From assembly GCF_049199905.1 (NCBI RefSeq), contig NZ_JBLZPK010000034.1, positions 62,001-126,000 of the forward strand: 64,000 bases of DNA. Direction: 5' to 3'. The stretch's first letter is position 1, and every line of letters starts with the position of its first letter. The notes beneath the pieces were generated by a model, which was given only the letters and a program-made list of their open reading frames with translations, was not told where the DNA came from and made no database searches. Shown one piece after another: positions 17,549 to 27,148 of the stretch. The translations under genes were made by a program, and so were the position numbers. Source of the DNA: Shinella sp032095155 (lineage in GTDB: Bacteria > Pseudomonadota > Alphaproteobacteria > Rhizobiales > Rhizobiaceae).

Positions 17549-18360
17549 TCCGCTGCCAGCATGCCGGCGGAGCCGGTCAGCAGTTCGCGCGTGGCGCCCG
17601 TCACGTCGTCCTTGCGCATCAGGCTTTCGCCGACGAGGAAGGTGGAGATGCCGACCTTGCCGAGGCGCGTACAATCGGCATGGGTGAAGATGCCGCTTTC
17701 GCCGACGAGCAGACGATCCTCCGGCACCATGCCGGCGAGCTTTTCGGAGACGGCGAGATCGACTTCGAAGGTGCGCAGGTTGCGGTTGTTGATGCCGACG
17801 AGCTTGGACTTGAGCTTCAGCGCCCGCTCCATCTCTTCTTCGTCATGCACCTCGATCAGCACGTCCATGCCGAGCGAAAAGGCGGCGTCTTCCAGCATCT
17901 TGGCCGTGTCGTCGCTGAGCGAAGCCATGATGAGCAGGATGCAATCCGCACCCCAGGCGCGGGCTTCCAGCATCTGGTAGCTGTCGAACATGAAATCCTT
18001 GCGCAAGGCCGGAAGCGCGCAGGCCTCGCGGGCGGCGGCCAGGAATTCGGGCGCGCCTTGAAAACTCGGCGTGTCCGTGAGCACGGAGAGGCAGGCGGCA
18101 CCACCGGCCTCATAGGCCTTGGCAAGGGCCGGCGGATCGAAATCCGGGCGGATCAGCCCCTTGGAAGGGCTCGCCTTCTTAATTTCGGCGATCAGGCCGA
18201 ACTGGCCCTGCGCTTGTCTGTCCTTGAGGCTGGCGAAGAAGCCGCGCGGCGGCTCCTGATCGCGGATACGGGCACGCAGTTCAGCCGGCGCGACGCTGGC
18301 CTTTGCGGCGGCGATCTCTTCGAGCTTGTAGGCTTCGATCTTCTTCAGGATATCGGTCAT
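17545..18360 (-). CDS. trpC: Indole-3-glycerol phosphate synthase
   Basis: Closes the indole ring of indole-3-glycerol phosphate in tryptophan synthesis. The 271-residue TIM barrel is monofunctional, not fused to trpF. Diagnostic motifs are AEIKKASPSKG (catalytic Lys), LRKDFMFDSYQ and VGINNRNLRTFEVD, then VGESGI. The ATG at 18360 follows AGGA with six bases; the in-frame TTG two codons upstream is less likely. It starts eight bases after trpD and overlaps moaC. Confidence 0.97.
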   Translation of the reverse strand: MTDILKKIEAYKLEEIAAAKASVAPAELRARIRDQEPPRGFFASLKDRQAQGQFGLIAEIKKASPSKGLIRPDFDPPALAKAYEAGGAACLSVLTDTPSFQGAPEFLAAAREACALPALRKDFMFDSYQMLEARAWGADCILLIMASLSDDTAKMLEDAAFSLGMDVLIEVHDEEEMERALKLKSKLVGINNRNLRTFEVDLAVSEKLAGMVPEDRLLVGESGIFTHADCTRLGKVGISTFLVGESLMRKDDVTGATRELLTGSAGMLAAE

Positions 18361-18368
18361 GGCCAATC

Positions 18369-19391
18369 CTACTCCGCCGCGCCTTCGTTGGAAACCGCAA
18401 CGAGGCGTTCCAGCACGGTGCGGGCACGGCCGCTTTCGAGCGATTCGGTTGCGAGCTTCATGCCGTCCTTCAGCGTCTCCACCTTGCCGGCAACGACAAG
18501 CGACGCCGCAGCGTTGGCCAGCGAGATGTCACGATAGGGCATATGTGCGCCGTCGAGCACGGAGAGCAGGGTGGCTGCATTGTGCGCACCGTCCCCGCCG
18601 CGCAGATCGTCGAGCACCACCTGCGGCAGGCCGAAATCCGCGGGCGTCAACTCAAAGGTGCGGATCTTGCCGTCTTCAAGCGCGGCGACCTGCGTCGTGC
18701 CCGTCGTGGTGATCTCGTCGAGGCCTTCGCCATGCACCACCCAGATGCTTTCCGAGCCGAGATCGCGCATCACTTCGGCGATCGGCACCAGCCAGTGCGG
18801 CGAGAAGACGCCGAGCAGCTGGCGCTTGACGCCGCCGGGGTTGGACAGAGGCCCAAGCAGGTTGAAGATCGTGCGCGTGCCGAGTTCGACGCGCGACGGG
18901 CCGACATGCTTCATAGCGGAGTGGTGCAGCTGCGCGAACATGAAGCCGAGGCCGGCATCGTGCACGCAGCGGGCGATTTCGGCCGGGCCGATATCGAGCT
19001 TCACGCCGAGGCAGGAGAGGGCATCCGCGGTGCCGGATTTCGAGCTCAGCGCGCGGTTACCGTGCTTGGCGACCGGAACGCCGGCACCCGCGACGATGAT
19101 CGCTGCGAGCGTCGAGATGTTGTAGGTGCCCGCACCGTCACCACCCGTGCCGACGATATCCATGGCATCGGCGGGGACGCTGACCGGCAGCATGCGGGCG
19201 CGCATGGAGCCGACGGCGCCGTAGATCTCGTCCACGGTCTCGCCGCGCACGCGCAGCGCCATCAGGAAACCGCCGATCTGCGAGGGGGTGGCGGCACCCG
19301 ACATGATGATCTCGAAGGCGCCGCGGGCTTCCTCGCGGTCCAGCGCATTGCCGGCGGCGACCTTGGCGATAAAGGGTTTCAGGTCGGACAT
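18369..19391 (-). CDS. trpD: Anthranilate phosphoribosyltransferase
   Basis: Transfers phosphoribosyl from PRPP to anthranilate in tryptophan synthesis. The 340-residue protein is the stand-alone form. The PRPP-binding loop GTGGDGAGTYNIST and the KHGNRALSSKSGTAD segment are both present. It lies 15 bases after the PpiD-like gene and eight bases before trpC, and shares their strand. Separation of trpDC from trpE and association with moaC-moeA is a known rhizobial arrangement. Confidence 0.97.
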   Translation of the reverse strand: MSDLKPFIAKVAAGNALDREEARGAFEIIMSGAATPSQIGGFLMALRVRGETVDEIYGAVGSMRARMLPVSVPADAMDIVGTGGDGAGTYNISTLAAIIVAGAGVPVAKHGNRALSSKSGTADALSCLGVKLDIGPAEIARCVHDAGLGFMFAQLHHSAMKHVGPSRVELGTRTIFNLLGPLSNPGGVKRQLLGVFSPHWLVPIAEVMRDLGSESIWVVHGEGLDEITTTGTTQVAALEDGKIRTFELTPADFGLPQVVLDDLRGGDGAHNAATLLSVLDGAHMPYRDISLANAAASLVVAGKVETLKDGMKLATESLESGRARTVLERLVAVSNEGAAE

Positions 19392-19406
19392 GCGGCTCCC
19401 GTCTCC

Positions 19407-21296
19407 CTATCGCGTCATGTTCTGCTCGGCGAGCGTGCGGTTGATCGAGACGCCGTAGGACGTCTGGAGCGCGCTCACCATCTGGTCGAGGATGTCGTCG
19501 CCGCTGGCGCGGGCGACGGCTTCGATCTGCTGCTCGTCGTTGGACAGCGCGTCGGTCGTCGCATCCGCATTGACTTCCGTCACCTTCAGCAGGATCTGGC
19601 CTTCGCCATCCGTGCCGGGCGTGTTGGCGACGGTGCCGACCGGGCCGGAAAACGCCGAGGCAATGGTCGCCGGGCTGAGGATCGCATCCTGCGCGCCGCG
19701 GTGCAGGCCCGTCTTGTTTTCGACGGTCAGGCCCAACTCGCTGGCGATGGCGGCGAGATCCTCGCCCTTGCGTACGCGCTCGGCCAGTTCGCCGGCCTTC
19801 TTGGCAAGCGCTTGGCGCTGCTGCTCGGCCGTCCAGTCGGCGGCGACGCGCTCGCGCACTTCGTCGAGCGTGCGGTCGCGATCCGGAACCACGTCGAGCA
19901 CTTCGAACCAGGCATAGCCTTCGCGACCGACATTGATCGGCTGGGTCTCTGTGCCGACATCGGTCTTGAAGACTTCGCCAAGCAGGGCGGCCTTTTCCGG
20001 AAGCGCTGCGATCTCGTCGCCCTTCTGGTCGTTGCCCTGCGCGTCGGCAGCATCGACCGTCACGGCCTTGAGGTTGTTCTTGGCGGCGGCCTCGGCCAGC
20101 GTCAGGCCTTCGGCGCGGCTGTCCTCGATGCGGTCGTGCACGGCGAGAATACCGTCGGCGGCTTCGGAAAGCGCAAGCTCGTTGCGCAGTTCTTCCTTGA
20201 CCTCGTCATAGGTCTTGGTGGTTTCCGGACGGATATTGGTGACGCGCAGGATGATCGGGCCGAAGGTGCCGTCGATGACGGGCGTCGTGCCGCCGTTTGC
20301 CGCAATGGCGAAGGCCGGCTCGGCAAGCTTCTGGTCGGGAACGTTCGCCTGCGTGAAATCGCCCAGCAGCACGTCAGCTGCGGTCTTGCCCTCTTCGGTC
20401 ACCAGCGCGTCGAAGGTCGTGCCGGCGGCGAGCTTGGCGGCGGCGGCATCGGCGGCGGCGCGGTCCTTGAAGGTCAGCTGCTCGATCGTGCGCGTGGCCG
20501 GCATGCGGTACTTGTCCTTGATGCGCTCGTATTCGGCCTTCACCATATCCTCGGTGATGGCGGCGGTGTCGACGAGATCCTTCGGTTCCAGCGCGACATA
20601 GACGAATTTGCGGTACTCAGGCGCGCGGTACTTCGCCTTGTTCTGTTCGAACCAGGGCGCCAGCACGTCGTCACCCGGCGTCTTGATCGGGTCGATATTG
20701 GCGTTGCTCAAGAGCAGGAAATCGATGGTGCGGGATTCGTTGCGATACTGGCGCAGCGCGGTGGTCAGCGTTTCCGGCGCCTTGTAGCCGTCGGACACCG
20801 CTTCGACGATTTGCGTGCGCACGGCGACCTGGCTGCGGTTGTTGATGTAGTCGTTCTCGCGCAGGCCGGCATTGCGCAGCACGGCGGAGAAGGCGGTGCG
20901 GTCGAACTGGCCGTTGACGCCCTTGAAGGCCGGATCGTCGGCGATCAGCTGCGCAAGGCGGCCTTCGGAGAGGCCGAGGTTCATGTCGCGCGACAGCTGA
21001 TCGAGCGCGGCACCCGCGACGAGTTCGGCAAAGACCTGATTTTCGACGCCGAAGGCGCGAGCCTGCTCGGCATTGAGACGCGTGCCGAAGCGCTGCGACA
21101 GCGTCGCGACCTGGCGCTCATAGGCGAGGCGGAAATCCGTCGGGGATACGCTGACATCGCCGACTGTGACGACGGAATTCGATGCGCCCGTCACCAGCGA
21201 ACTCGAAACACCCCAGATCGCAAAGGAACCGACCAATACGATCATCAGGGCTTTTGCCACCCAGGTCTGGGCGGCGCTTCTCAGGGCTTCGAGCAT
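19407..21296 (-). CDS. PpiD/SurA-like periplasmic peptidyl-prolyl isomerase
   Basis: A membrane-anchored periplasmic folding factor of the PpiD/SurN family. It has 629 residues: one N-terminal transmembrane anchor (about residues 13-35), a SurA N-like helical domain (about 40-190), a parvulin-type PpiC domain (about 240-390) and a long C-terminal region ending near ENQ-like helices. Parvulin motifs are degenerate, so activity could be mainly chaperone-like; this is inference. It starts the minus-strand run leading to trpD-trpC-moaC-moeA, with only 15 bases to trpD. Confidence 0.9.
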   Translation of the reverse strand: MLEALRSAAQTWVAKALMIVLVGSFAIWGVSSSLVTGASNSVVTVGDVSVSPTDFRLAYERQVATLSQRFGTRLNAEQARAFGVENQVFAELVAGAALDQLSRDMNLGLSEGRLAQLIADDPAFKGVNGQFDRTAFSAVLRNAGLRENDYINNRSQVAVRTQIVEAVSDGYKAPETLTTALRQYRNESRTIDFLLLSNANIDPIKTPGDDVLAPWFEQNKAKYRAPEYRKFVYVALEPKDLVDTAAITEDMVKAEYERIKDKYRMPATRTIEQLTFKDRAAADAAAAKLAAGTTFDALVTEEGKTAADVLLGDFTQANVPDQKLAEPAFAIAANGGTTPVIDGTFGPIILRVTNIRPETTKTYDEVKEELRNELALSEAADGILAVHDRIEDSRAEGLTLAEAAAKNNLKAVTVDAADAQGNDQKGDEIAALPEKAALLGEVFKTDVGTETQPINVGREGYAWFEVLDVVPDRDRTLDEVRERVAADWTAEQQRQALAKKAGELAERVRKGEDLAAIASELGLTVENKTGLHRGAQDAILSPATIASAFSGPVGTVANTPGTDGEGQILLKVTEVNADATTDALSNDEQQIEAVARASGDDILDQMVSALQTSYGVSINRTLAEQNMTR

Positions 21297-21471
21297 CGTC
21301 TACATTTCCTCAATATCGGCGGCCATGCGGCCGGAGTTCGTCTCTTATCGGAAAGTTTGCGCGAATTGAAGTGCGCAGACCGCCTTGATGCTACGGGAAA
21401 ATCACGCCCGGCGCTGATCGGATATCGCATGCCGATTTTGTTCGTCGGCGAAACAAATTTTTTTGAAATTA

Positions 21472-21489
21472 TTGACGTATTCCTGTCAC
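21472..21489 (+). promoter_or_regulatory. Candidate PhoB box before the Na/Pi transporter
   Basis: TTGACGT-ATTC-CTGTCAC has two seven-base half-sites separated by four bases, as in a Pho box (repeats of CTGTCAT). The second half matches 6 of 7, the first only 4 of 7. It lies 87 bases before a transporter of the phosphate family, which makes phosphate control plausible. The same bases could instead serve as a TTGACG -35 element. Confidence 0.3.
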
Positions 21490-21576
21490 AATACCCTATC
21501 GGTACGGCGTGGAACGTGATCCGATACGGGGTGAGGCGGGTTTGAGTCCCTTCCGAGGGACAGGAGGAATATTACG

Positions 21577-23223
21577 GTGGAATCGACTGTTGTCATGATC
21601 AACCTGTTCGGCGCGGTCGCGCTGCTCCTGTTCGGCCTCGCACAGGTGAAGGATGGCATGACGCGGGCCTTCGGCGTGAAACTGCGCTCCGGGCTGGCAC
21701 TCGGCACGCGCGGGCCGTTCCGTTCCTTCTTCGCCGGCTTCGTCGCGACCATCGCCCTGCAAAGCTCCACCGCCACGGCGCTGATGGTGTCCTCCTTCGT
21801 CGAGCGCAATCTGGTGCGAGCCCGCATGGCGCAGATCGTGCTGCTCGGCGCCAATGTTGGCACGGCAGTCACGGCGTGGCTTGTCGCCACGGGCATCGAA
21901 TCGGTCTCGCCGCTGATCATCCTCGTCGGTGTCGTGCTCTACAAATCGAGCAGTTCCACCGCGCGGCAGGGCCTTGGTTCCGCGCTCGTCGGCATCGGCC
22001 TCATGCTTCTGTCGCTGCACCTGCTCAGCCTGGCGACGGAGCCGATGCGCCAATCGCCGGCGCTCGCCGCCTTCCTGAAGCTGCTCGATGGCGCCTGGCC
22101 GGTCGCGCTCGCTTTCTCGACGGTGCTCGCCATCATTTCTTCCTCCAGCCTCGCGGTGGTCGTGCTGATCCTGTCGCTGACGGCGATGGGCATCCTGTCG
22201 CCGGCTCTGACCGTCATCCTCGTGCTCGGCGCCAATCTCGGCGGCGCGGTTCCGCCCGTCATCGCGACGTTGAAATCGACCGCTTCGGCGCGTCGCGTCA
22301 CGCTCGGCAACCTTTTGGTGCGCGGTGTGGGATGCCTCGTCGTCCTGCCCTTTGCCGGCCAGGTCGCAGCGCTCCTTGCAACCTTGCCCATTCCCGCCTC
22401 AAAACTGCCCGTCGACGTGCACCTTGCCTTCAATGTGGTGGTCGCGCTGGTGCTTTTCCCGCTCTCCGGTCTCTTGTCGCGGCTCATGGAAAAACTCATT
22501 CCCGAAGAGAAGCAGCCGGAGACCGGACCGAAATATCTCGACGATACCGCGCTTTCGAGCCCGGTCGTGGCGCTCTCCGGTGCGACGCGCGAGGTGCTAC
22601 GCGTCGGTGATCTCATCGAATCCATGCTGATCCGCACCATGCGCGCCTTCAACGACAACAACCTCGCGCCGATGAAGGATATCGGCGAGCTGGAGCGCCA
22701 GGTCGATGCCCTTCAGCAAGAAGTGAAGATCTACCTTTCCCGTCTCGGCCGCCAGGGTGTGACCGGCGAATGCGCGGCGCGCTCTATCGTCATCATCGAT
22801 TATGCCATCAATCTCGAACATGTCGGCGACATCATCGAGAAAGGCCTGCAGGAGCAGGTGCGCAAGAAGATCGCCAACGGCCTGAAATTCTCCGAGGACG
22901 GCTACAAGGAACTCGCCAACCTCTTCAACCTGACGATCGAGAACCTGCGCATTGCGCAAACGATCTTCGTCACGCGCGACGCCGGCCTTGCCCGTCAGTT
23001 GATGGAGGTGAAGGTCGATGTGCGGCGCATGGAGAAACAATCGTCCGAGCGGCATCTGGAGCGCCTGCGCGACGGCCGCCTCGACAGCCTCCAGACGAGC
23101 TCGCTGCATCTCGACATGCTGCGCGACCTCAAGCGCGTCAATGCCCACCTCGTCTCCGTCGCCTATCCGATCCTCGACGAAAACGGCCTCCTCACCGAAA
23201 GCCGCCTGCGCAGCGCCAAGTAA
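21577..23223 (+). CDS. Na/Pi cotransporter family protein with PhoU-like domain
   Basis: Sodium-dependent phosphate transporter-like protein of the NptA/SLC34 family. The 548-residue product has an N-terminal membrane part (about residues 1-310) with two related repeats. Each repeat has a Ser-rich motif: QSSTATALMVSS near residue 61 and ISSSSLAVVV near 189. The C-terminal 200 residues form PhoU-like helical bundles. The start is GTG at 21577, set by a strong AGGAGG at 21562-21567. Similar proteins can export or import phosphate; direction cannot be told here. It is upstream of glmU but functionally unrelated. Confidence 0.88.
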   Translation: MESTVVMINLFGAVALLLFGLAQVKDGMTRAFGVKLRSGLALGTRGPFRSFFAGFVATIALQSSTATALMVSSFVERNLVRARMAQIVLLGANVGTAVTAWLVATGIESVSPLIILVGVVLYKSSSSTARQGLGSALVGIGLMLLSLHLLSLATEPMRQSPALAAFLKLLDGAWPVALAFSTVLAIISSSSLAVVVLILSLTAMGILSPALTVILVLGANLGGAVPPVIATLKSTASARRVTLGNLLVRGVGCLVVLPFAGQVAALLATLPIPASKLPVDVHLAFNVVVALVLFPLSGLLSRLMEKLIPEEKQPETGPKYLDDTALSSPVVALSGATREVLRVGDLIESMLIRTMRAFNDNNLAPMKDIGELERQVDALQQEVKIYLSRLGRQGVTGECAARSIVIIDYAINLEHVGDIIEKGLQEQVRKKIANGLKFSEDGYKELANLFNLTIENLRIAQTIFVTRDAGLARQLMEVKVDVRRMEKQSSERHLERLRDGRLDSLQTSSLHLDMLRDLKRVNAHLVSVAYPILDENGLLTESRLRSAK

Positions 23224-23293
23224 GAAATCCCTTTGTCTTCCCTGCGGTGATCTTGCTAAGAAACGCCGTCAATTCGGATGAACGAGGGATTCC

Positions 23294-24673
23294 ATGACTG
23301 CTGACCGGACGAAACGCACCTGCCTGGCCGTTATCCTGGCTGCCGGCGAAAGCACGCGCATGAAGTCCGCGCAGTCGAAGGTGCTGCATCCCGTCGCTAA
23401 CCGGCCAATGATTGCCCATGTGGTCGAAGCGCTGGCAAAGGCGGGCATTTCCGATATTGCGCTGGTGCTCGGCCGCGATGCGGACAAGGTCGAAGCCGCT
23501 GCGAAGAACGCCGCCATCCAAAGCTCCGTCCATCTCCAGACCGAGCGTCTCGGTACCGCGCATGCCGTGCTGGCCGCCCGTAACGCGATCGCCAAGGGCT
23601 ATGACGACGTGCTCATCGTCTTCGGCGATACGCCGCTCATCACCGAAGCACCGCTAATCGCCGCCCGCGAGGGGCTTGCTGCCGGCGCCGATGTTGTGGT
23701 CATCGGCTTCCGCACCGCCGACCCGACGGGCTATGGCCGCCTTCTGGTCGAGAATGGCGAGCTTTTGGCGATCCGCGAGCACAAGGATGCCAGCGAAGCC
23801 GAACGCGCCATCACCTATTGCAACGGCGGCCTGATGGCCATCGACGGCCGCAAGGCGCTCGGGCTGATCGACCGCATCGGCAACAACAATGCCAAGGGCG
23901 AATATTACCTGACCGACATCGTCGAGGTCGTCAGGGCCGACGGCGGACGCGCGATCGCCGTCGAGGCGCCCGAGGAAGAGCTGACCGGCTGCAACACCCG
24001 CGCCGAACTCGCCGTCATCGAACGCCTCTGGCAGCAGCGCCGCCGGCATCAGATGATGATCGACGGTGTCTCGATGATCGCCCCGGAGACTGTCTTCCTG
24101 TCCTTTGATACGCAGATTGCCCGCGACGTGACCATCGAGCCGAATGTCGTCTTCGGCCCCGGCGTCACTGTTGAAAGCGGCGCCGTCATCCATTCCTTCT
24201 CGCATATCGAGGGTGCGCAGGTCGGTGCCAATGCCGAAATCGGACCCTATGCGCGTCTGCGCCCCGGTGCAAAACTTGGCGAAGGCTCCAAGGTCGGCAA
24301 TTTCACCGAAGTGAAGAAGGCGGAAATCGGTGCCGGCGCCAAGGTCAACCATCTGAGCTACATAGGTGATGCCTTCATCGGCGCCCACACCAATGTCGGC
24401 GCGGGCACCATCACCTGCAACTATGATGGCATTAACAAGCATATCACCCGTATTGGTGCCGATGCTTTCATCGGCTCCAATACGTCGCTCGTTGCGCCTG
24501 TGACCGTCGGCAACGGCGCCTATATCGCCTCCGGCAGCGTTATCACCGTGGACGTGCCGGATGATGCCGTCGCCTTCGGCCGCGCGCGCCAGGAAAACAA
24601 GGAAGGCCGTGCCGTGCTGATCCGTGAGCGCAACCGAGCGATCAAGGATGCGAAAAAGAAGTCCGCGCTGTAA
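23294..24673 (+). CDS. glmU: Bifunctional GlcNAc-1-P uridyltransferase / GlcN-1-P acetyltransferase
   Basis: Performs the last two steps to UDP-GlcNAc, the precursor of peptidoglycan and lipid A. The 459-residue protein has the N-terminal pyrophosphorylase domain (LAAGESTRM then KVLHPVANRPM) and a C-terminal left-handed beta-helix from about residue 255, with NHLSYIGDAFIG containing the acetyltransferase His. The ATG follows GAGGGATTCC. glmS follows after 123 bases, so the pathway enzymes are adjacent. Confidence 0.97.
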   Translation: MTADRTKRTCLAVILAAGESTRMKSAQSKVLHPVANRPMIAHVVEALAKAGISDIALVLGRDADKVEAAAKNAAIQSSVHLQTERLGTAHAVLAARNAIAKGYDDVLIVFGDTPLITEAPLIAAREGLAAGADVVVIGFRTADPTGYGRLLVENGELLAIREHKDASEAERAITYCNGGLMAIDGRKALGLIDRIGNNNAKGEYYLTDIVEVVRADGGRAIAVEAPEEELTGCNTRAELAVIERLWQQRRRHQMMIDGVSMIAPETVFLSFDTQIARDVTIEPNVVFGPGVTVESGAVIHSFSHIEGAQVGANAEIGPYARLRPGAKLGEGSKVGNFTEVKKAEIGAGAKVNHLSYIGDAFIGAHTNVGAGTITCNYDGINKHITRIGADAFIGSNTSLVAPVTVGNGAYIASGSVITVDVPDDAVAFGRARQENKEGRAVLIRERNRAIKDAKKKSAL

Positions 24674-24796
24674 AATCGCGGTGGGCGCGCCCACATTAAC
24701 GCATGCAATCGAAAGTGAGTTCAGTGTTGTTGCACTGCCATAAAAACACTCTACGAAGGAGTGCAATCGAAGCCTTTCGAATGAAGGAAGCAACCT

Positions 24797-26623
24797 ATGT
24801 GCGGAATTGTCGGTATCGTTGGAAACCAGCCCGTTGCTGGCAGACTTGTCGATGCCTTGAAGCGCCTCGAATATCGGGGCTATGATTCCGCCGGTGTTGC
24901 CACGATAAACCAGGGTAAACTCGCGCGTCGCCGTGCCGAAGGCAAGTTGTTCAACCTTGAGAAGCGTCTTTCCGAAGAACCGCTTGCAGGCACGATCGGC
25001 ATTGCGCACACCCGCTGGGCAACCCACGGCGCTCCCACGGAAGGCAATGCCCATCCGCACTTCGTCGACGGCGTTGCCGTCGTGCACAACGGAATCATCG
25101 AGAACTTTTCGGAACTGAAAGATGAGCTTGCCGCTGCCGGCGCAACCTTCACCACCCAGACCGATACCGAAGTCGTTGCGCAACTGATCGCGAAACTCCG
25201 CCGCGACGGCCTTGGGCGTCGTGAAGCCATGCATGCCATGCTGCGCCGCGTCACCGGCGCCTATGCGCTCGCCGTAATCTTCGAGGACGATCCGTCGACC
25301 ATCATGGCCGCCCGCAACGGCCCGCCGCTCGCCATCGGTCACGGCAAGGGCGAGATGTTCCTGGGGTCCGATGCTATCGCGCTCGCTCCCTTCACCAATG
25401 AGATTACCTATCTCGTCGATGGCGATTGGGCGATCCTTGGCCGCGACGGCGCCCATGTCTTCAACCTCGACGGCAACCCGGTGGAACGCCCCAGGCAGAT
25501 TTCGTCCGCTGCCGCCTATCTCGTCGACAAGGGCAATCACCGCCACTTCATGGAAAAGGAAATCCATGAGCAGCCGGAGGCGATTTCCCACGCGCTCAGC
25601 CATTATGTCGATTTCCTCTCGCACACCGTGCGCCCGACGGCTGTCGATATCGACTTTGCCAGGACGCCGAGCCTTGCGATTTCCGCCTGCGGCACGGCCT
25701 ATCTTGCCGGCCTCGTCGGCAAATACTGGTTCGAGCGTTATGCCCGCCTGCCGGTCGAGATCGATGTCGCATCGGAGTTCCGCTATCGCGAGATCCCGCT
25801 CAACCCGGCATCGGCAGCCCTCTTCATCTCGCAATCCGGCGAGACCGCCGATACGCTGGCGTCGCTGCGCTATTGCAAGGAGCACGGCCTGAAGATCGGC
25901 GCCGTGGTCAATACGAAGGAATCGACGATTGCGCGGGAATCCGACGTGGTCTTCCCGATCCTCGCCGGCCCGGAAATCGGTGTCGCCTCGACGAAGGCCT
26001 TCACCTGCCAGCTGACCGTTCTGGCAGCCCTTGCCGTCGGCGCCGGCCGTGCGCGCGGCACGATCAGCGAAGCGGACGAAAAGGAGCTGGTGCGCCATCT
26101 CGCCGAGATGCCGCGCATCATGGCGAGCGTTCTCAACACCATCCAGCCGTCGATCGAGCAGCTGTCGCGCGATCTCTCCAAGTGCAAGGATGTGCTCTAT
26201 CTCGGCCGCGGCACCAGCTATCCGCTGGCCATGGAAGGCGCGCTGAAGCTCAAGGAAATCTCCTATATCCACGCCGAGGGCTATGCCGCCGGCGAGCTGA
26301 AGCATGGCCCGATCGCGCTGATCGATGAGAACATGCCGGTCATCGTCATCGCGCCGCATGACCGCTTCTTCGAAAAGACCGTGTCGAACATGCAGGAAGT
26401 TGCGGCCCGCGGCGGCCGGATCATCTTCATCACCGATGCGAAGGGTGCTGCCGCCTCGAAGCTGGAGACCATGGCGACGATCATCCTGCCCGAGGTCAAC
26501 GAGATCGTCGCGCCGATGATCTATTCGCTGCCGATCCAGCTGCTCGCCTATCATACGGCCGTTTTCATGGGCACCGACGTCGACCAGCCGCGCAACCTCG
26601 CAAAGTCGGTGACGGTGGAATGA
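24797..26623 (+). CDS. glmS: Glutamine-fructose-6-phosphate aminotransferase
   Basis: Makes glucosamine-6-phosphate from fructose-6-phosphate and glutamine, the first committed step to UDP-GlcNAc. It has 608 residues. Cys2 (MCGIVG) is the glutaminase nucleophile after Met removal; the amidotransferase domain fills the first 240 residues, followed by two SIS sugar-isomerase domains. The end KSVTVE is the canonical C-terminus. AAGGAAG precedes the ATG. The leader has an inverted repeat TTGCACT/AGTGCAA (24730-24766), but I see no glmS ribozyme, which is a Firmicute feature. Confidence 0.98.
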   Translation: MCGIVGIVGNQPVAGRLVDALKRLEYRGYDSAGVATINQGKLARRRAEGKLFNLEKRLSEEPLAGTIGIAHTRWATHGAPTEGNAHPHFVDGVAVVHNGIIENFSELKDELAAAGATFTTQTDTEVVAQLIAKLRRDGLGRREAMHAMLRRVTGAYALAVIFEDDPSTIMAARNGPPLAIGHGKGEMFLGSDAIALAPFTNEITYLVDGDWAILGRDGAHVFNLDGNPVERPRQISSAAAYLVDKGNHRHFMEKEIHEQPEAISHALSHYVDFLSHTVRPTAVDIDFARTPSLAISACGTAYLAGLVGKYWFERYARLPVEIDVASEFRYREIPLNPASAALFISQSGETADTLASLRYCKEHGLKIGAVVNTKESTIARESDVVFPILAGPEIGVASTKAFTCQLTVLAALAVGAGRARGTISEADEKELVRHLAEMPRIMASVLNTIQPSIEQLSRDLSKCKDVLYLGRGTSYPLAMEGALKLKEISYIHAEGYAAGELKHGPIALIDENMPVIVIAPHDRFFEKTVSNMQEVAARGGRIIFITDAKGAAASKLETMATIILPEVNEIVAPMIYSLPIQLLAYHTAVFMGTDVDQPRNLAKSVTVE

Positions 26624-27114
26624 TCCTGCGGCCCGAGCGCCAAGGCGATATCGATGCGATCCGCACACTGACGGAAACGGCCTTCAAAACCGCGCCGCAT
26701 GCTGACGGCACCGAGCATCTGATCATCGATCGCCTGCGTGCGGCCGGGGCGCTGACCCTTTCGCTGGTGGCGGAGGCCGATGGCCGAGTCGTCGGCCACG
26801 TCGCCTTTTCCCCGGTCTCGCTTTCCGATGACAGTGCGGACTGGTACGGCCTCGGGCCGATCTCGGTCGATCCGGCGCATCAGGGCGAGGGTATCGGTGG
26901 CATGCTCATCCATGAAGGGCTGGAGCGGCTAAAGGCGCTCGGCGCGGCTGGATGCGTGCTTTTGGGCGATCCGGCCTACTACAGCCGCTTCGGCTTTGTG
27001 TCGGATCCCAAACTGACGCTGGACGGCGTGCCCCCGGAGTATTTCATGCATGTGGCGTTTTCTCCGGTTTACGGCGGAGGAACCGTTTCCTATCATCCGG
27101 GTTTCTACGGCTGA
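26620..27114 (+). CDS. GNAT family N-acetyltransferase (YhbS-like)
   Basis: Putative acetyl-CoA dependent acetyltransferase of 164 residues. The GNAT fold is marked by the PISVDPAHQGEGIGGMLI motif A (residues 87-104), the acetyl-CoA binding loop, preceded by VVGHVAFSPV, and followed by VLLGDPAYYSRFGF, typical of the YhbS subgroup. Its ATG overlaps the glmS stop (ATGA), so it is translated with glmS. Substrate is unknown; a link to amino-sugar metabolism is only suggested by position. Confidence 0.88.
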   Translation: MILRPERQGDIDAIRTLTETAFKTAPHADGTEHLIIDRLRAAGALTLSLVAEADGRVVGHVAFSPVSLSDDSADWYGLGPISVDPAHQGEGIGGMLIHEGLERLKALGAAGCVLLGDPAYYSRFGFVSDPKLTLDGVPPEYFMHVAFSPVYGGGTVSYHPGFYG

Positions 27115-27148
27115 GCGACCTCCCACGCTCGCCCAAGCTGGATATCCG

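Noticed and set aside
24681..24694. Perfect 14-base palindrome GTGGGCGCGCCCAC after glmU
   Set aside because: No T-run follows and the stem has no loop; too little to call a terminator or an operator.
24674..24796. Possible glmS ribozyme in the glmS leader
   Set aside because: Only a simple inverted repeat is present; the conserved ribozyme core is not seen and the element is a Firmicute feature.
23654..26668. Long open frame antisense to glmU-glmS (about 1000 residues)
   Set aside because: It spans two certain genes and their gap, and its composition (Asp/Arg/Gly/His-rich) is typical of shadow frames in GC-rich DNA.
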